From Cognataquiflexum gelatinilyticum (GTDB taxonomy: Bacteria; Bacteroidota; Bacteroidia; Cytophagales; Cyclobacteriaceae), in assembly GCF_024813435.1 (NCBI RefSeq), contig NZ_JANAEZ010000001.1, positions 620,001 to 684,000 on the forward strand: a stretch of 64,000 nucleotides of DNA, read 5' to 3'. The notes beneath the pieces were generated by a model. The model had not been told where the DNA came from, ran no database searches, and saw nothing but the letters and a program-made list of their open reading frames with translations. Position numbers and translations under genes: made by a program. How positions within the stretch are numbered: position 1 is the first letter of the stretch; each line of letters starts with the position of its first letter. Shown here piece after piece: positions 8,369-17,499 of the stretch.

Positions 8369-8923
8369 TTAGAGTGCCACTTTGACCTCTCCGCCCTGAA
8401 TACCATCAAACCATTTAAAAGAAAGATTATTGTTTTCTTTTTCGGATAGATGCCAATCAAAACATTTAATGTTGGTCAGGGAAGTAAGGCTGTCTTCATC
8501 AGGATTATAAAGGCAGATATCAAAATCAGGCAATTCCTTGGAATCAGTGCTGTTCCATTTCTCAAGTAAAATTCCCTCTTCAATAAACCTGACCTTGTTT
8601 CCAAAATAATGGTCCTGAAGGACTGAGGGTACTCCATCTATCCTTCTCAACTGAAAGCAAGATGGTCCAAACATGATTTGTTTATACATTTTAGCCTCCA
8701 ACAAACCATCTGTCTGAGGCAAAACAAGCCAATCTGAATTCATTAGAATTTCTGTTTTTTTGCCCTTTCTAATGCCGGCAAGAATACGCGACAATAAGGA
8801 AAAAATGTATGTTATCCCGATAAAGACCAATCCAAATGAAGCCAAAATGGGGTATGTCAACACAAATATTGTGTTCCATATAAACCTGAAAAAGTGATGG
8901 AATATCAGTTGGAATTTGTTCAT
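8369..8923 (-). CDS. Membrane-anchored protein of unknown function
   Basis: A 184-residue protein I cannot place in a named family. The first about 48 residues are strongly hydrophobic (two helices or one long hairpin, around 12-46) followed by a basic patch (RKGKK) and a soluble, beta-rich domain of about 130 residues, so it is probably an inner-membrane protein with a cytoplasmic tail by the positive-inside rule. It sits 6 bases after the LysM gene and 1 base before the DUF2400 gene, so all three are translated from one message. Confidence 0.7.
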   Translation of the reverse strand: MNKFQLIFHHFFRFIWNTIFVLTYPILASFGLVFIGITYIFSLLSRILAGIRKGKKTEILMNSDWLVLPQTDGLLEAKMYKQIMFGPSCFQLRRIDGVPSVLQDHYFGNKVRFIEEGILLEKWNSTDSKELPDFDICLYNPDEDSLTSLTNIKCFDWHLSEKENNNLSFKWFDGIQGGEVKVAL

Positions 8924-8929
8924 GCAATA

Positions 8930-10090
8930 TCAATAAGAAACCTCAACGGGAAATCTTGGATTAACCGCTCTAAGTTGGTCATATGCTGCTTTTGACAACT
9001 TCACCACTAGCTTGCTGTTGTCGCCTGTATCCGGAAGTTTTCCCACCACCCTTGCAAAAATAGTGATGTCATTTTCCTCGTTCCTTACTCTCATGATGGT
9101 ACCTACGGGAGCTTCTTTGTGTAAGACAAGGTATTTTTTATGGTTGGCCGTTCCCTCTATAACTTCAGCTAATCCTGTTTCTTTGATGTTTTTATAAGCA
9201 GTACTTGCCTCTGAGTTACTTTCCGAAGATTTTGTAGTATTCAATGTGGCATTGGTTTTCTCATTGTTGATGATAACAGGAACGGAGGAAGTGACCACAG
9301 GAACGTTTGAATTTGCTTCTCTACCCACTTTGAGTTTTTGCCCTATCGAAATACTGTTTGAGCCCAAACCATTCCAAGATTGGATGTCCTTTACGTTGGC
9401 ATTATATTTTTGAGAAATGGAAAAAAGTGTTTCGCCCTGAACCACTGTATGGGTTATCCAATCTCCCGGCAAATTTGTATTAACATTCGTCTTTACAGGA
9501 GCCGTCGAGTTTGTCGTAGCAGTTGTTGGTTCTTTTTTTACTTCAGGTTTTGCTTCTGCTATTGTTTTTGCCGGAGCAGGAGTCGTGGTAACAGCAGGAG
9601 TTGTTTTTTGCTCCTTGGGTAGTGCGGCAGGTAAAGTTTCCGCTTGTATAGGCGCAGGTTTTTGCTCTACACCTTTGATTACGAGAGATTGTCCCACACT
9701 CAGGTCAGCTCCTTGGAGGCTGTTCCAGCTCAAAATATCATTTACAGATACGCCGTATTTTTTTGAAATAGAAAACATTGTTTCTCCGGGAATTACTTTA
9801 TGAAGTGTTGAACCTGAAGGAATTGCTGATTTTGTGATAAAAGGAATTCTGATCCGTTGACCTATTTTTATTCCTTCAGAAAGAAGCGGGTTGCTTTCGA
9901 TAACATCGTTGACTGCTACCTGATACCTTCTTGATATCCCAAAAAGTGTTTCTTTCTCTTCAACTTGGTGGATGATAAAAGTCTTATTTCCCACCTTTTC
10001 AATCCCTACGGAATCTCTTGATACTAATTCTTTTGCATTGACCTGAAACCCAAAAGCCAGACAAAATCCTAAAATTGCAATCTTCTTCAT
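8930..10090 (-). CDS. Secreted protein with three LysM domains and an RlpA-like barrel
   Basis: A 386-residue exported protein: signal peptide about 1-19, then LysM repeats at about 38-83, 96-142 and 211-256, each with the family pattern (ETLFGISRRYQV, ETMFSISKKYGV, ETLFSISQKYNA, each ending in IGQ- or VGQ-type strands). A Pro/Thr/Ala-rich linker (about 143-205) separates the second and third. Residues about 300-386 look like a double-psi beta-barrel as in RlpA, with GLAEVIEG, APVGTIMRVRNE and ARVVGKLPDTGDNSKLVVKLS. LysM binds the glycan strands of peptidoglycan; RlpA barrels either cleave stripped glycan or are structural. I do not see clear catalytic residues, so a wall-binding role is the safer call. 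It leads a three-gene operon. Confidence 0.88.
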   Translation of the reverse strand: MKKIAILGFCLAFGFQVNAKELVSRDSVGIEKVGNKTFIIHQVEEKETLFGISRRYQVAVNDVIESNPLLSEGIKIGQRIRIPFITKSAIPSGSTLHKVIPGETMFSISKKYGVSVNDILSWNSLQGADLSVGQSLVIKGVEQKPAPIQAETLPAALPKEQKTTPAVTTTPAPAKTIAEAKPEVKKEPTTATTNSTAPVKTNVNTNLPGDWITHTVVQGETLFSISQKYNANVKDIQSWNGLGSNSISIGQKLKVGREANSNVPVVTSSVPVIINNEKTNATLNTTKSSESNSEASTAYKNIKETGLAEVIEGTANHKKYLVLHKEAPVGTIMRVRNEENDITIFARVVGKLPDTGDNSKLVVKLSKAAYDQLRAVNPRFPVEVSY

Positions 10091-10457
10091 GTATGTGTAA
10101 CCTACTTATTTGCGTACAAAGTTCAGATTTATTTTTTCATTTGCAAGGAAACTTTCACTTGCCAAGGACAATCTTTCCCATGGATCATCAACGGTTAAAC
10201 TTAGGTTTATTATAGGAATAAAGGCAAAAAAAATGAAAATGGAATATCTTTTTCCTTCAATAAAAACTTGTTTAGGAATCCTTCAAAATTCAATTTCCCT
10301 GTATATGATCCTTGATCAAAGAAATCCGCCGGTAATTATTTTGGCAACGGAAAAATCAATCCTCCATCCATCAAACCATTACCCCCCTTGTATCAAAAGA
10401 ATATTTTACCTGAATGATTTGGATTTATTTAATATCTAGAAAACAAAATTTGTCCCT
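10091..10457. other. 367-base divergent intergenic region
   Basis: It separates the LysM operon from the VPS10/BNR gene and holds the promoter at 10117-10146. On the plus strand, TTG (10313-10315) upstream of TATTTTGG is a weak promoter-like match for the large gene. A 109-codon open frame (10110-10439) has no recognisable protein features. I see no RNA gene or repeat here. Confidence 0.5.
10117..10146 (-). promoter_or_regulatory. Bacteroidota-type promoter for the LysM operon
   Basis: On the minus strand, TTG (10146-10144), 19 nt, then GAACTTTG (10124-10117), one base off the TAnnTTTG -7 consensus. It lies 27 bases upstream of the LysM ATG at 10090. Confidence 0.5.
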
Positions 10458-13400
10458 ATGAAAAAAAGAATACTAACCCAAATGGGCTTTCTGAGTTTGT
10501 TGATACTGCTGATGTTCCCCTTTCAACCGCCGTTGTTTGCCCAGAAGGTGGACATGGATCAGTTCAAATCCATGAAAGCCAGAAGTGTGGGGCCTGCTGC
10601 CATGAGCGGTAGGATCACAGCCATAGATGCGGTTGATGAAAATCCTCAAATTATTTATGCCGGTTCAGCGTCCGGTGGGCTATGGAAATCCACATCCGGA
10701 GGAATCACCTGGACTCCGATATTTGATGAAGAAAAAGTACATTCTATCGGCGCAATTTCCATTTATCAAAAAAACCCAAACATCATTTGGGTAGGAACAG
10801 GAGAAGGAAATCCAAGAAACTCACTCAACATGGGTCTTGGTGTATACCGTTCCATGGATGCCGGTCAAACTTGGCAGTCAATGGGCTTGGAAAAGACCAA
10901 AGCCATCCACAGAATCATCGTGCATCCTGATGATCCCAATACAGTATACGTCGGTGCCATCGGTTCTCCCTGGGGAGAGCAAGAGGACCGTGGCGTATAC
11001 AAAACTACTGATGGAGGTAAAATCTGGAAAAAAATACTTTACATCGATGCCAAAACAGGTGTAGGTGAAATGATCATGGATCCTAACAACCCCAACAAGA
11101 TTTTTGTCAATATGTGGGAACACAGAAGGTATCCTTGGTTTTTCAAATCCGGAGGTCCCAGTTCTGGACTTCATGTAACCATAGACGGAGGGGAAACATG
11201 GAAAGAACTGGATGATAAAAACGGATTGCCTAAAGGTGATCTTGGAAGGATGGGATTGGCCATGTCCCAGGCAAACAGCCAAAAGGTATATGCATTGATC
11301 GAATCTTCCAAAAATGCATTGTATGTATCTGAGGATGGAGGAAGTAATTTCAAGTTAGTCAACGACAAACCTGAAATTGGAGACAGGCCTTTCTATTATT
11401 TTGAAATCCATGCAGATCCAAAAAATGCTGACAGAATATATACGCTTTATTCAAGAGTCGGAATGAGCGAGGATGGCGGACGTTCCTTTACCCAAATGCT
11501 TTCTTATGAGGGTGTTCATCCGGATCACCACGCTTGGTATATCAATCCCAATGATCCAAAATTGATGATCGACGGGAATGACGGAGGATTGAATATCACC
11601 CGGGATGGAGGAAAAACCTGGTATTTTGCCGAAAATATCCCGGTAGGACAATGGTACCATATCAATGTTGACAATGAAGTTCCATATAATATTTATGGTG
11701 GCCTTCAAGACAATGGGAGCTGGGTTGGCCCTTCATATGTATGGAGAAGAGATGGGATCAGAAACACTTACTGGCAAGAAATCATGTTTGGCGATGGATT
11801 CGATGTAGTACCAGATCCTGCTGATTCCAGATATGGATACGCCATGTCCCAAGGAGGAAATGTAGGACGATATGACAAAGAAACAGGGCATACAAGAACC
11901 GTCAGACCGACCCATCCTGACAAGGATGTCTTTTTGAGATTCAACTGGAATGCTGCCATCGCACAGGATCCATACAGTCAGACTACGATTTATTATGGAA
12001 GTCAGTTTTTGCATAAAAGTACAGACCGTGGTGAGACCTGGGAGATTATCTCCCCTGATTTGACCACCAATGATCCTGAAAAACAAAAGCAACAAGAAAC
12101 TGGAGGTTTGACCTTTGATGTAACCGGCGCGGAAAATCATACCACCATCATTGCCATCGCTCCAAGCCCGGTGGATCCAAATGTGATATGGGTTGGTACA
12201 GATGACGGAAATGTACAGGTAACCAAAGACGGTGGAAAAACCTGGACCAATACCTCCGCTAAGTTGACGGGACTTCCCAAAGCAAGTTGGATTCCACAAA
12301 TTCAGGCATCCAAATACGATGCAGGTGAAGCTTGGATCATTGCAAACAACTACCGGAACAATGACTTTTCTGCCTATGCATACAGAACCAAAAACTATGG
12401 AGGTACTTATGAAAGGATAGCAGATGATACCAAAGTTTGGGGCTATACTCTATCAATAGTCCAGGATCCGGTAGAACCAAACCTGGTTTTCTTGGGAACT
12501 GAATACGGACTTTATGTGAGTTTTGACAATGCCAAAACCTGGAATAAATGGAGGCATGGTTATCCAAATGCTGTTTCTACCTATGATATAGTCATTCAGG
12601 AAAGAGAAGCAGACTTGGTGATCGGAACCTTTGGAAGGTCAATTTATGTCCTTGATGATATCAGACCTTTAAGGGAATTTGCGAAAAATATGGGAAAAAC
12701 CCCTACAAATAAGCTTACCGCTATCTCCTCACCTGATGCCTACCAAGCAGAAATCCATCAACCTCATGGGGAAAGATTTCCTGCTGATGGTAAATATGCA
12801 GCTGAAAACAGGGATTTTGGCGGAAGGTTGAGTTTTATTCTCAATGATCCCGGCAAAGAAAAACTTGATTCAGTAGTAGTATCTATTTTCAATGAACAAG
12901 GTGAACAGATCCGAACAATCAAGCGACTTCCAAATCAAGGAGTAAATAGGGTTTCTTGGAATCTTGACAGAAAGTCCTCAGTTGAAACACCTTCATTTGG
13001 TGGCGGTGGCGGAGGCCAAGGTGGTAGGTCCCGTGGATTCTATGAAGCCAGTGGCGGCGATGCATTACCCGGCAAATATAAAATAGTATTCAAATATGGA
13101 GAAGACACGGCCGAAACTTCTATCATGGTGTATTCAGACCCTAGAATCCAACCAAACTTGGCGGACCTGAAAGCAAGAGAGGAATTTATCAAACAGACCG
13201 AGGCCCTTACTGGAGAGGTCATGAAAGCAACCAGACAATTGGATGATGTCAAAAAAACTATAGACAAGCTATTGGCTTATGCCAAAGATGTGGATAATGA
13301 GGAAGTGAAAGCTTTGGTCAAATTAGCCAATGAAACGAAAAAGAAAGTGGATTCTACAAGGGAAGAATTCTACGGACCAACAAGAGAAGGCCAGGGAATT

Positions 13401-13643
13401 GTGCGAAACCTTTATCCAAGCACCATGACAAGACTTTTTGCTCCAAGAAGTTATGCCAATTCTTCAAACTCTGCTCCTGGACCAACTGAAATGAGGTTAT
13501 TGCAACAGGCTAAAGAAAGTGCAGAGTCCGCAATGAAAGTCTGGACTGATTTCTTCGAAAATGACTGGAAGCAATTTGAGGAAAAAGCAAAAGCCACTCA
13601 GATTGATATCTTCAAGGAAATCGAAAAAGTTGAGGTAAAGTAA
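10458..13643 (+). CDS. Secreted VPS10/BNR-repeat beta-propeller protein
   Basis: A 1061-residue exported protein (signal peptide about 1-29 ending at LFAQ). Most of it, about 35-760, is a propeller of sortilin/VPS10 or BNR type, with many Asp-box-like hairpins such as SASGGLWKSTSGGITW, GVYRSMDAGQTW, GVYKTTDGGKIW, HVTIDGGETW, NITRDGGKTW and NVQVTKDGGKTW. A beta-rich domain (about 790-890) follows, broken by a Gly-rich run (FGGGGGGQGG), then a helical C-terminus rich in Lys and Glu. Such proteins are often labelled glycosyl hydrolases, but the repeats alone do not show catalysis, and many relatives probably bind peptides or sugars. There is no sorting domain at the C-terminus. It stands alone, with a strong terminator downstream. 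Confidence 0.85.
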   Translation: MKKRILTQMGFLSLLILLMFPFQPPLFAQKVDMDQFKSMKARSVGPAAMSGRITAIDAVDENPQIIYAGSASGGLWKSTSGGITWTPIFDEEKVHSIGAISIYQKNPNIIWVGTGEGNPRNSLNMGLGVYRSMDAGQTWQSMGLEKTKAIHRIIVHPDDPNTVYVGAIGSPWGEQEDRGVYKTTDGGKIWKKILYIDAKTGVGEMIMDPNNPNKIFVNMWEHRRYPWFFKSGGPSSGLHVTIDGGETWKELDDKNGLPKGDLGRMGLAMSQANSQKVYALIESSKNALYVSEDGGSNFKLVNDKPEIGDRPFYYFEIHADPKNADRIYTLYSRVGMSEDGGRSFTQMLSYEGVHPDHHAWYINPNDPKLMIDGNDGGLNITRDGGKTWYFAENIPVGQWYHINVDNEVPYNIYGGLQDNGSWVGPSYVWRRDGIRNTYWQEIMFGDGFDVVPDPADSRYGYAMSQGGNVGRYDKETGHTRTVRPTHPDKDVFLRFNWNAAIAQDPYSQTTIYYGSQFLHKSTDRGETWEIISPDLTTNDPEKQKQQETGGLTFDVTGAENHTTIIAIAPSPVDPNVIWVGTDDGNVQVTKDGGKTWTNTSAKLTGLPKASWIPQIQASKYDAGEAWIIANNYRNNDFSAYAYRTKNYGGTYERIADDTKVWGYTLSIVQDPVEPNLVFLGTEYGLYVSFDNAKTWNKWRHGYPNAVSTYDIVIQEREADLVIGTFGRSIYVLDDIRPLREFAKNMGKTPTNKLTAISSPDAYQAEIHQPHGERFPADGKYAAENRDFGGRLSFILNDPGKEKLDSVVVSIFNEQGEQIRTIKRLPNQGVNRVSWNLDRKSSVETPSFGGGGGGQGGRSRGFYEASGGDALPGKYKIVFKYGEDTAETSIMVYSDPRIQPNLADLKAREEFIKQTEALTGEVMKATRQLDDVKKTIDKLLAYAKDVDNEEVKALVKLANETKKKVDSTREEFYGPTREGQGIVRNLYPSTMTRLFAPRSYANSSNSAPGPTEMRLLQQAKESAESAMKVWTDFFENDWKQFEEKAKATQIDIFKEIEKVEVK

Positions 13644-13660
13644 AAGCAACTTATCCTTAA

Positions 13661-13700
13661 AACGAAAAACACCCGGCCAAATGGCCGGGTGTTTTTCGTT
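13661..13700. terminator. Strong bidirectional terminator
   Basis: A perfect 18-bp inverted repeat: 13661-13678 pairs with 13683-13700, with a 4-nt loop. The GC core is ACCCGGCC/GGCCGGGT and the outer arms are A-run/T-run, so it works in both directions for the convergent genes ending at 13643 and 13719. Confidence 0.95.
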
Positions 13701-13718
13701 TATAGTCAAATGGGAAAA

Positions 13719-14768
13719 TCATTTACCATAATGGTCCTGATAATATTTTTGGTAATTCCCCGAAGTCACATTATCAAGCCAAGTTTCATTCTCCAAATAC
13801 CAATCTATGGTTTTGCTGATTCCTTCTTCAAACTGTAGACTTGGCTCCCATCCTAGCTCTTTTTGGATTTTGGAAGCGTCTATGGCATACCTCAGGTCAT
13901 GTCCTGCGCGGTCTTTGACATAGGTGATTAGCTTTTCAGATGTCCCTATTTCCCTTCCGAGTTTTTCGTCCATCTTTTGACAGAGAAGTTTCACAATGTC
14001 AATATTCATCCATTCATTGAAACCCCCAATGTTATATGTTTCCCCGCTTTTTCCTTTGTGAAACACCATGTCAATGGCTCTTGCGTGGTCCACGACATAC
14101 AACCAATCCCTGATGTTTTCACCTTTTCCATACACCGGGAGCGGTCGGTTATTTTTTATATTGTTGATACAAAGCGGAATCAGCTTTTCAGGAAATTGGT
14201 TTGGCCCGTAATTATTGGAACAGTTGGTAATGACGGTTTTTAATTTGTAAGTATTGCTGTAAGCCCTTACAAAATGATCCGAGGCTGCTTTTGAAGCTGA
14301 ATAAGGAGATTGAGGATCGTAAGGTGTAGTTTCTGTAAAGAATCCTCCATGATCCAAGGATCCATAAACCTCATCTGTAGAGACATGGTAGAAAAGGTGG
14401 TTTTCCAGATCTTTCCAATATGACTTTGCGACATTCAGTAGATTGACGGTGCCGATGATATTTGTTTTGACAAATGCCAAAGGATCGGTAATAGACCTAT
14501 CTACATGGGATTCTGCTGCCAAATGGATCACGTCTGTAATTTGATATTTTTCAAAAACAGAAGTCAAAGCCTCTACATCCAAAATATCGACTTTTTCAAA
14601 AGTGTAATTTGGAGCATTTTCGATTTGGCTTAGGTTTTCAAGGTTGCCTGCATAAGTCAGGCAATCCAGATTGATGATATGGTATTCGGGGTATTTTTGG
14701 ACAAAAAGCTGAACAACATGACAGCCAATAAATCCCGCACCTCCTGTGATGAGGATGTTTTTTTTCAT
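13719..14768 (-). CDS. rfbB: dTDP-glucose 4,6-dehydratase
   Basis: A 349-residue extended short-chain dehydrogenase. It turns dTDP-glucose into dTDP-4-keto-6-deoxyglucose, the entry to dTDP-rhamnose and related deoxysugars of surface polysaccharide. Visible are the NAD-binding GGAGFIG (about 9-15), HVSTDEVYGS with the catalytic Thr/Asp/Glu, YSASKAASDHFVRAY with the Tyr-Lys pair, and NCSNNYGPNQFPEKLIPL, all typical of RfbB/RmlB. It is the second gene of a minus-strand sugar block after the epimerase. The other rml genes are not in the window. Its leader carries the word TTCAATTTTCCATC, like that before trpG. Confidence 0.95.
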   Translation of the reverse strand: MKKNILITGGAGFIGCHVVQLFVQKYPEYHIINLDCLTYAGNLENLSQIENAPNYTFEKVDILDVEALTSVFEKYQITDVIHLAAESHVDRSITDPLAFVKTNIIGTVNLLNVAKSYWKDLENHLFYHVSTDEVYGSLDHGGFFTETTPYDPQSPYSASKAASDHFVRAYSNTYKLKTVITNCSNNYGPNQFPEKLIPLCINNIKNNRPLPVYGKGENIRDWLYVVDHARAIDMVFHKGKSGETYNIGGFNEWMNIDIVKLLCQKMDEKLGREIGTSEKLITYVKDRAGHDLRYAIDASKIQKELGWEPSLQFEEGISKTIDWYLENETWLDNVTSGNYQKYYQDHYGK

Positions 14769-14805
14769 ACTTGCGAATTGAAAAGATGGAAAATTGAAGA
14801 AGTAA
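14769..14805 (-). repeat. G-poor leader words before rfbB
   Basis: On the mRNA strand the 37 bases before the rfbB ATG contain two G and include TTCAATTTTCCATC and TTTTCAATTCG, near-repeats of each other and of the words in front of trpG. Confidence 0.45.
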
Positions 14806-14856
14806 CAGTTTTTTACTCCAAAGCAATTTGACTATCAGCGAATTACTTGTAGCGGC

Positions 14857-15909
14857 TTATTTCCCGTAAGATTCTTTATACCAAGCTACAAATTTTGCAA
14901 CGCCATCTTCTACAGAGGTCTGTGGCTGATATCCGGTATCACGCTTAAGATCGGTGACATCAGCATAGGTGGAAGGCACATCACCCGGCTGCAAAGGAAG
15001 CATGTTTTTGATGGCTTCTTTTCCCATGGCTTTCTCCAGAGCACCTATATAATCCATCAACTCCACGGGCTGGGAATTACCAATATTATACACCTTAAAA
15101 GGAGCATATGAAGATCCCGGATCAGGATCTTGGCCTGTCCATGCCGGATTTGGCTTTGCAGGTCGGTCAGCAACCCTGATGATTCCTTCCACTATGTCAT
15201 CAATGTAAGTAAAATCCCTTTTCATTTTTCCATGATTGAAAACCTGAATCGGTTGGTCTTTTTCAATGGCTTGGATAAACAAAAACAAAGCCATATCGGG
15301 TCTGCCCCAAGGTCCGTAAACCGTAAAGAATCTCAGTCCTGTAGTCGGGATATTAAACAAGTGGCTATAGGTATGCGCCATCAGTTCATTTGACTTTTTG
15401 GTGGCGGCATAGAGGCTGACAGGATGGTCTATATTATCAGAAGTCGAAAAAGGCATCTTGGTATTGGCTCCATACACAGAACTTGAAGAGGCATATACCA
15501 AATGTTTTACAGGATAAGCCCTGCAAGCTTCAAGTATGTTCAAAAATGATTGAATGTTAGCGGTGATATAGGCATCAGGATTGGTCAGTGAATATCTTAC
15601 TCCAGCTTGTGCAGCAAGATTGATGACTACATCAATTTTTTCCTTTTCAAAAATATCCATCAAAACAGCCTTATCTGCAAGGTCCATTTTATAAAATGAA
15701 TATTCAGGATATTTAGAAGAGACTGCTTTCTTGTTATCAGAAACATTTCCCCTGTCGATTCCACATTCGGCAAGCCTTTGATACTTCAGGTTGACATCAT
15801 AATAATCATTGATATTATCAACCCCTACTACAGACTCTCCCCTATTAAGAAGATACAATGCGACATGGAAGCCGATAAAACCTGCAGTACCTGTAACAAG
15901 ATATTTCAT
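14857..15909 (-). CDS. UDP-glucuronate 4-epimerase-type sugar epimerase
   Basis: A 350-residue NAD-dependent epimerase/dehydratase. It has the glycine-rich TGTAGFIGFHV (about 6-16), DNINDYYDVNLKYQRL typical of the CapI/UDP-glucuronate 4-epimerase group, SSSSVYGANTKMPFS, YAATKKSNELMAHTYSHLF with the Tyr-x3-Lys pair, and GLRFFTVYGPWGRPDMALFLF. The group interconverts UDP-glucuronate and UDP-galacturonate for capsule or lipopolysaccharide sugars. The exact substrate is inference from those motifs; other UDP-hexose epimerases of the same group remain possible. It precedes rfbB by 88 bases on the same strand. Confidence 0.88.
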   Translation of the reverse strand: MKYLVTGTAGFIGFHVALYLLNRGESVVGVDNINDYYDVNLKYQRLAECGIDRGNVSDNKKAVSSKYPEYSFYKMDLADKAVLMDIFEKEKIDVVINLAAQAGVRYSLTNPDAYITANIQSFLNILEACRAYPVKHLVYASSSSVYGANTKMPFSTSDNIDHPVSLYAATKKSNELMAHTYSHLFNIPTTGLRFFTVYGPWGRPDMALFLFIQAIEKDQPIQVFNHGKMKRDFTYIDDIVEGIIRVADRPAKPNPAWTGQDPDPGSSYAPFKVYNIGNSQPVELMDYIGALEKAMGKEAIKNMLPLQPGDVPSTYADVTDLKRDTGYQPQTSVEDGVAKFVAWYKESYGK

Positions 15910-16005
15910 TTCCTTTTGCTTAATTTAATTGCTAAAAAACGAATAAAATTTAAATTAATTTACCTAAGTCCTCTTTATTTCTAAGGATTTTTACTTTTGA
16001 CAAAT

Positions 16006-17169
16006 TTAATTTCCTTCGATTAAGTGCAAAGAATATTGATATTCCTTCAAAATCAACTGATGCATTTTCTTCCTCTGATACTTTTCCTCCACTTCAGCGT
16101 ACAAATTATCTGCCAATTGCTGCATAAAATCACGCTTGACATAGGCAAATTCCAAAGCGTCTTTTAAAACCTCTTTGTTTTTAACAGGAAATACCAATCC
16201 TGTTTTTTTGTTGGTCACGATGTCGGTATTTCCGATAATATCCGAACAAATAATCGGAACCTGCATGGCACCGGCTTCCAAAAGCACATTGGGAAATCCT
16301 TCTCTGTGCGAAGGGTGAACCAAAACATCAGCCAATGCAAGGTAATGCGCGACATGATCTGTCCATTCGATTTGGACAATTCTTGGATGGTCTTTGATCT
16401 TTCGGACTATTTCCTCATCTATTGGATTGAGTTCCTGTTCAAAAGAACCGAGTAATACAAGCTTAGACCTTTCGGAAATTTTTGATTCCAAAAATGCAGT
16501 GACGAGTTCCTCGATGCCTTTATCTTTCACTAACCTCCCTACACTTAAAATGATAAAATCATTGTCTCCGGGCATAATTCTCATGGTAGCTGCCACAAGG
16601 TGATTTTCCTTCAATACACCGCGGTTAAAGTTATTTAAGTCTACGCCGTTGGAAGAACCAAATCCAATCACCTTCAATTTTTCCTGTCCAACCAATTCTT
16701 CCTCGACAATGAATTTTTTCAAAGAAGGCGAATTAGGCCATACTTGGGTAGCCCATGAGTAGGTGAGCTTTTCGATATTGACAAGAAGGCTCTTTTTCTG
16801 CTTTTCGGCCACCATATACGGCAAGCCGGCCACAGTATGAATCCTTGTTTTGACTCCTGCCATCTTTGCTGCCAACATCCCAAGCAATCCTGCTTTGGGT
16901 GTATGGGTGTGGACAATGTCAGGCTTTTCTTTTTTGATCAGATTATATAGCTGCCACAAGCAGCCAAGGTCATGAAAGGGGGTAATTTTTCGTGTAAAAG
17001 GAATCACAACATGCTGGCATCCTTCCTTTTTGACTACCTCATTTATTTCTTTGCCATCAGCACTGACCATCAATACCTCCCATCCGGCATCCTTCATGAA
17101 CTTCATTTGTCCTGAAAGTAAAAGCTTTAATGAAATAGGTACTGTGGTGATTCGGATGATTTTTGACAT
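16006..17169 (-). CDS. Glycosyltransferase family 4
   Basis: A 387-residue GT-B glycosyltransferase. The N-terminal half carries a WEVLMVSADGKEINEV strand and KPDIVHTHTPKAGLLGMLAA; the C-terminal half has IILSVGRLVKDKGIEELVTAF and the donor-binding HPSHREGFPNVLLEAGAM with the E-x7-E element. These fit GT4 retaining enzymes that add a hexose or deoxyhexose to a lipid-linked or polysaccharide acceptor on the cytoplasmic face of the membrane. It is in the same orientation as the epimerase and rfbB, so it probably belongs to the same surface-glycan pathway. Donor and acceptor cannot be told. Confidence 0.9.
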   Translation of the reverse strand: MSKIIRITTVPISLKLLLSGQMKFMKDAGWEVLMVSADGKEINEVVKKEGCQHVVIPFTRKITPFHDLGCLWQLYNLIKKEKPDIVHTHTPKAGLLGMLAAKMAGVKTRIHTVAGLPYMVAEKQKKSLLVNIEKLTYSWATQVWPNSPSLKKFIVEEELVGQEKLKVIGFGSSNGVDLNNFNRGVLKENHLVAATMRIMPGDNDFIILSVGRLVKDKGIEELVTAFLESKISERSKLVLLGSFEQELNPIDEEIVRKIKDHPRIVQIEWTDHVAHYLALADVLVHPSHREGFPNVLLEAGAMQVPIICSDIIGNTDIVTNKKTGLVFPVKNKEVLKDALEFAYVKRDFMQQLADNLYAEVEEKYQRKKMHQLILKEYQYSLHLIEGN

Positions 17170-17192
17170 TCAGTTTTTTGCGTTTAAAATGC

Positions 17193-17200
17193 CAAATATA
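17193..17200 (-). promoter_or_regulatory. -7 box for the glycosyltransferase gene
   Basis: TATATTTG on the minus strand matches TAnnTTTG exactly, 23 bases before the ATG at 17169. No TTTG is seen at the usual upstream distance. Confidence 0.4.
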
Positions 17201-17288
17201 ACTTTTTATTGTTTTTAGTTCGGATTTAAATGTCAAAAAAAGCTACCAAGATTTTTACTTATTTCACTAAAGTTAACTTTCCTCCTCC

Positions 17289-17489
17289 TCAATCCCCATC
17301 CTCCAATTCAAAAATCAATTCCAATGGCGTCTGAAACACACGCCCTATTTTGAGCGCAAGGACAGTAGAAGGAACGTACTTTCCCGCTTCTATGGAATTG
17401 ATCGTCTGCCGGGAAACACCGATCTTATCCGCAAGGTCCTGTTGGGTCATGTCTTTCTTGGCACGTTCTACTTTGACTGTGTTTTTCAT
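17289..17489 (-). CDS. Small helix-turn-helix (XRE/Cro-like) regulator
   Basis: A 66-residue protein that is little more than one HTH_3 domain. The helix-turn-helix is MTQQDLADKIGVSRQTINSIEAGKY (written in two parts: MTQQDLADKIG at about 14-24 and VSRQTINSIEAGKY at 25-38), followed by VPSTVLALKIGRVF. This is the YozG/YgzD-like short regulator type that usually controls the membrane genes beside it. It is the last gene of a three-gene unit, 10 bases after the second membrane protein, and is the likely ligand of the paired palindromes over the unit's promoter at 18385-18425 (inference). Confidence 0.9.
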   Translation of the reverse strand: MKNTVKVERAKKDMTQQDLADKIGVSRQTINSIEAGKYVPSTVLALKIGRVFQTPLELIFELEDGD

Positions 17490-17499
17490 ATTGCCAAGT

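Noticed and set aside
8368..8460. N-terminal extension of the DUF2400 protein
   Set aside because: It would overlap the end of the upstream gene by 92 bases; an ATG right after that gene's stop gives the family's usual N-terminus.
10110..10439. 109-codon open frame between the LysM and VPS10/BNR genes
   Set aside because: No recognisable domain, signal or conserved pattern; composition is like intergenic AT-rich DNA, and it covers the LysM promoter.
11733..12299. Long antisense open frame inside the VPS10/BNR gene
   Set aside because: The plus-strand gene has clear repeats across it. The antisense frame is a shadow with a Cys/Ile-rich, non-protein-like composition.
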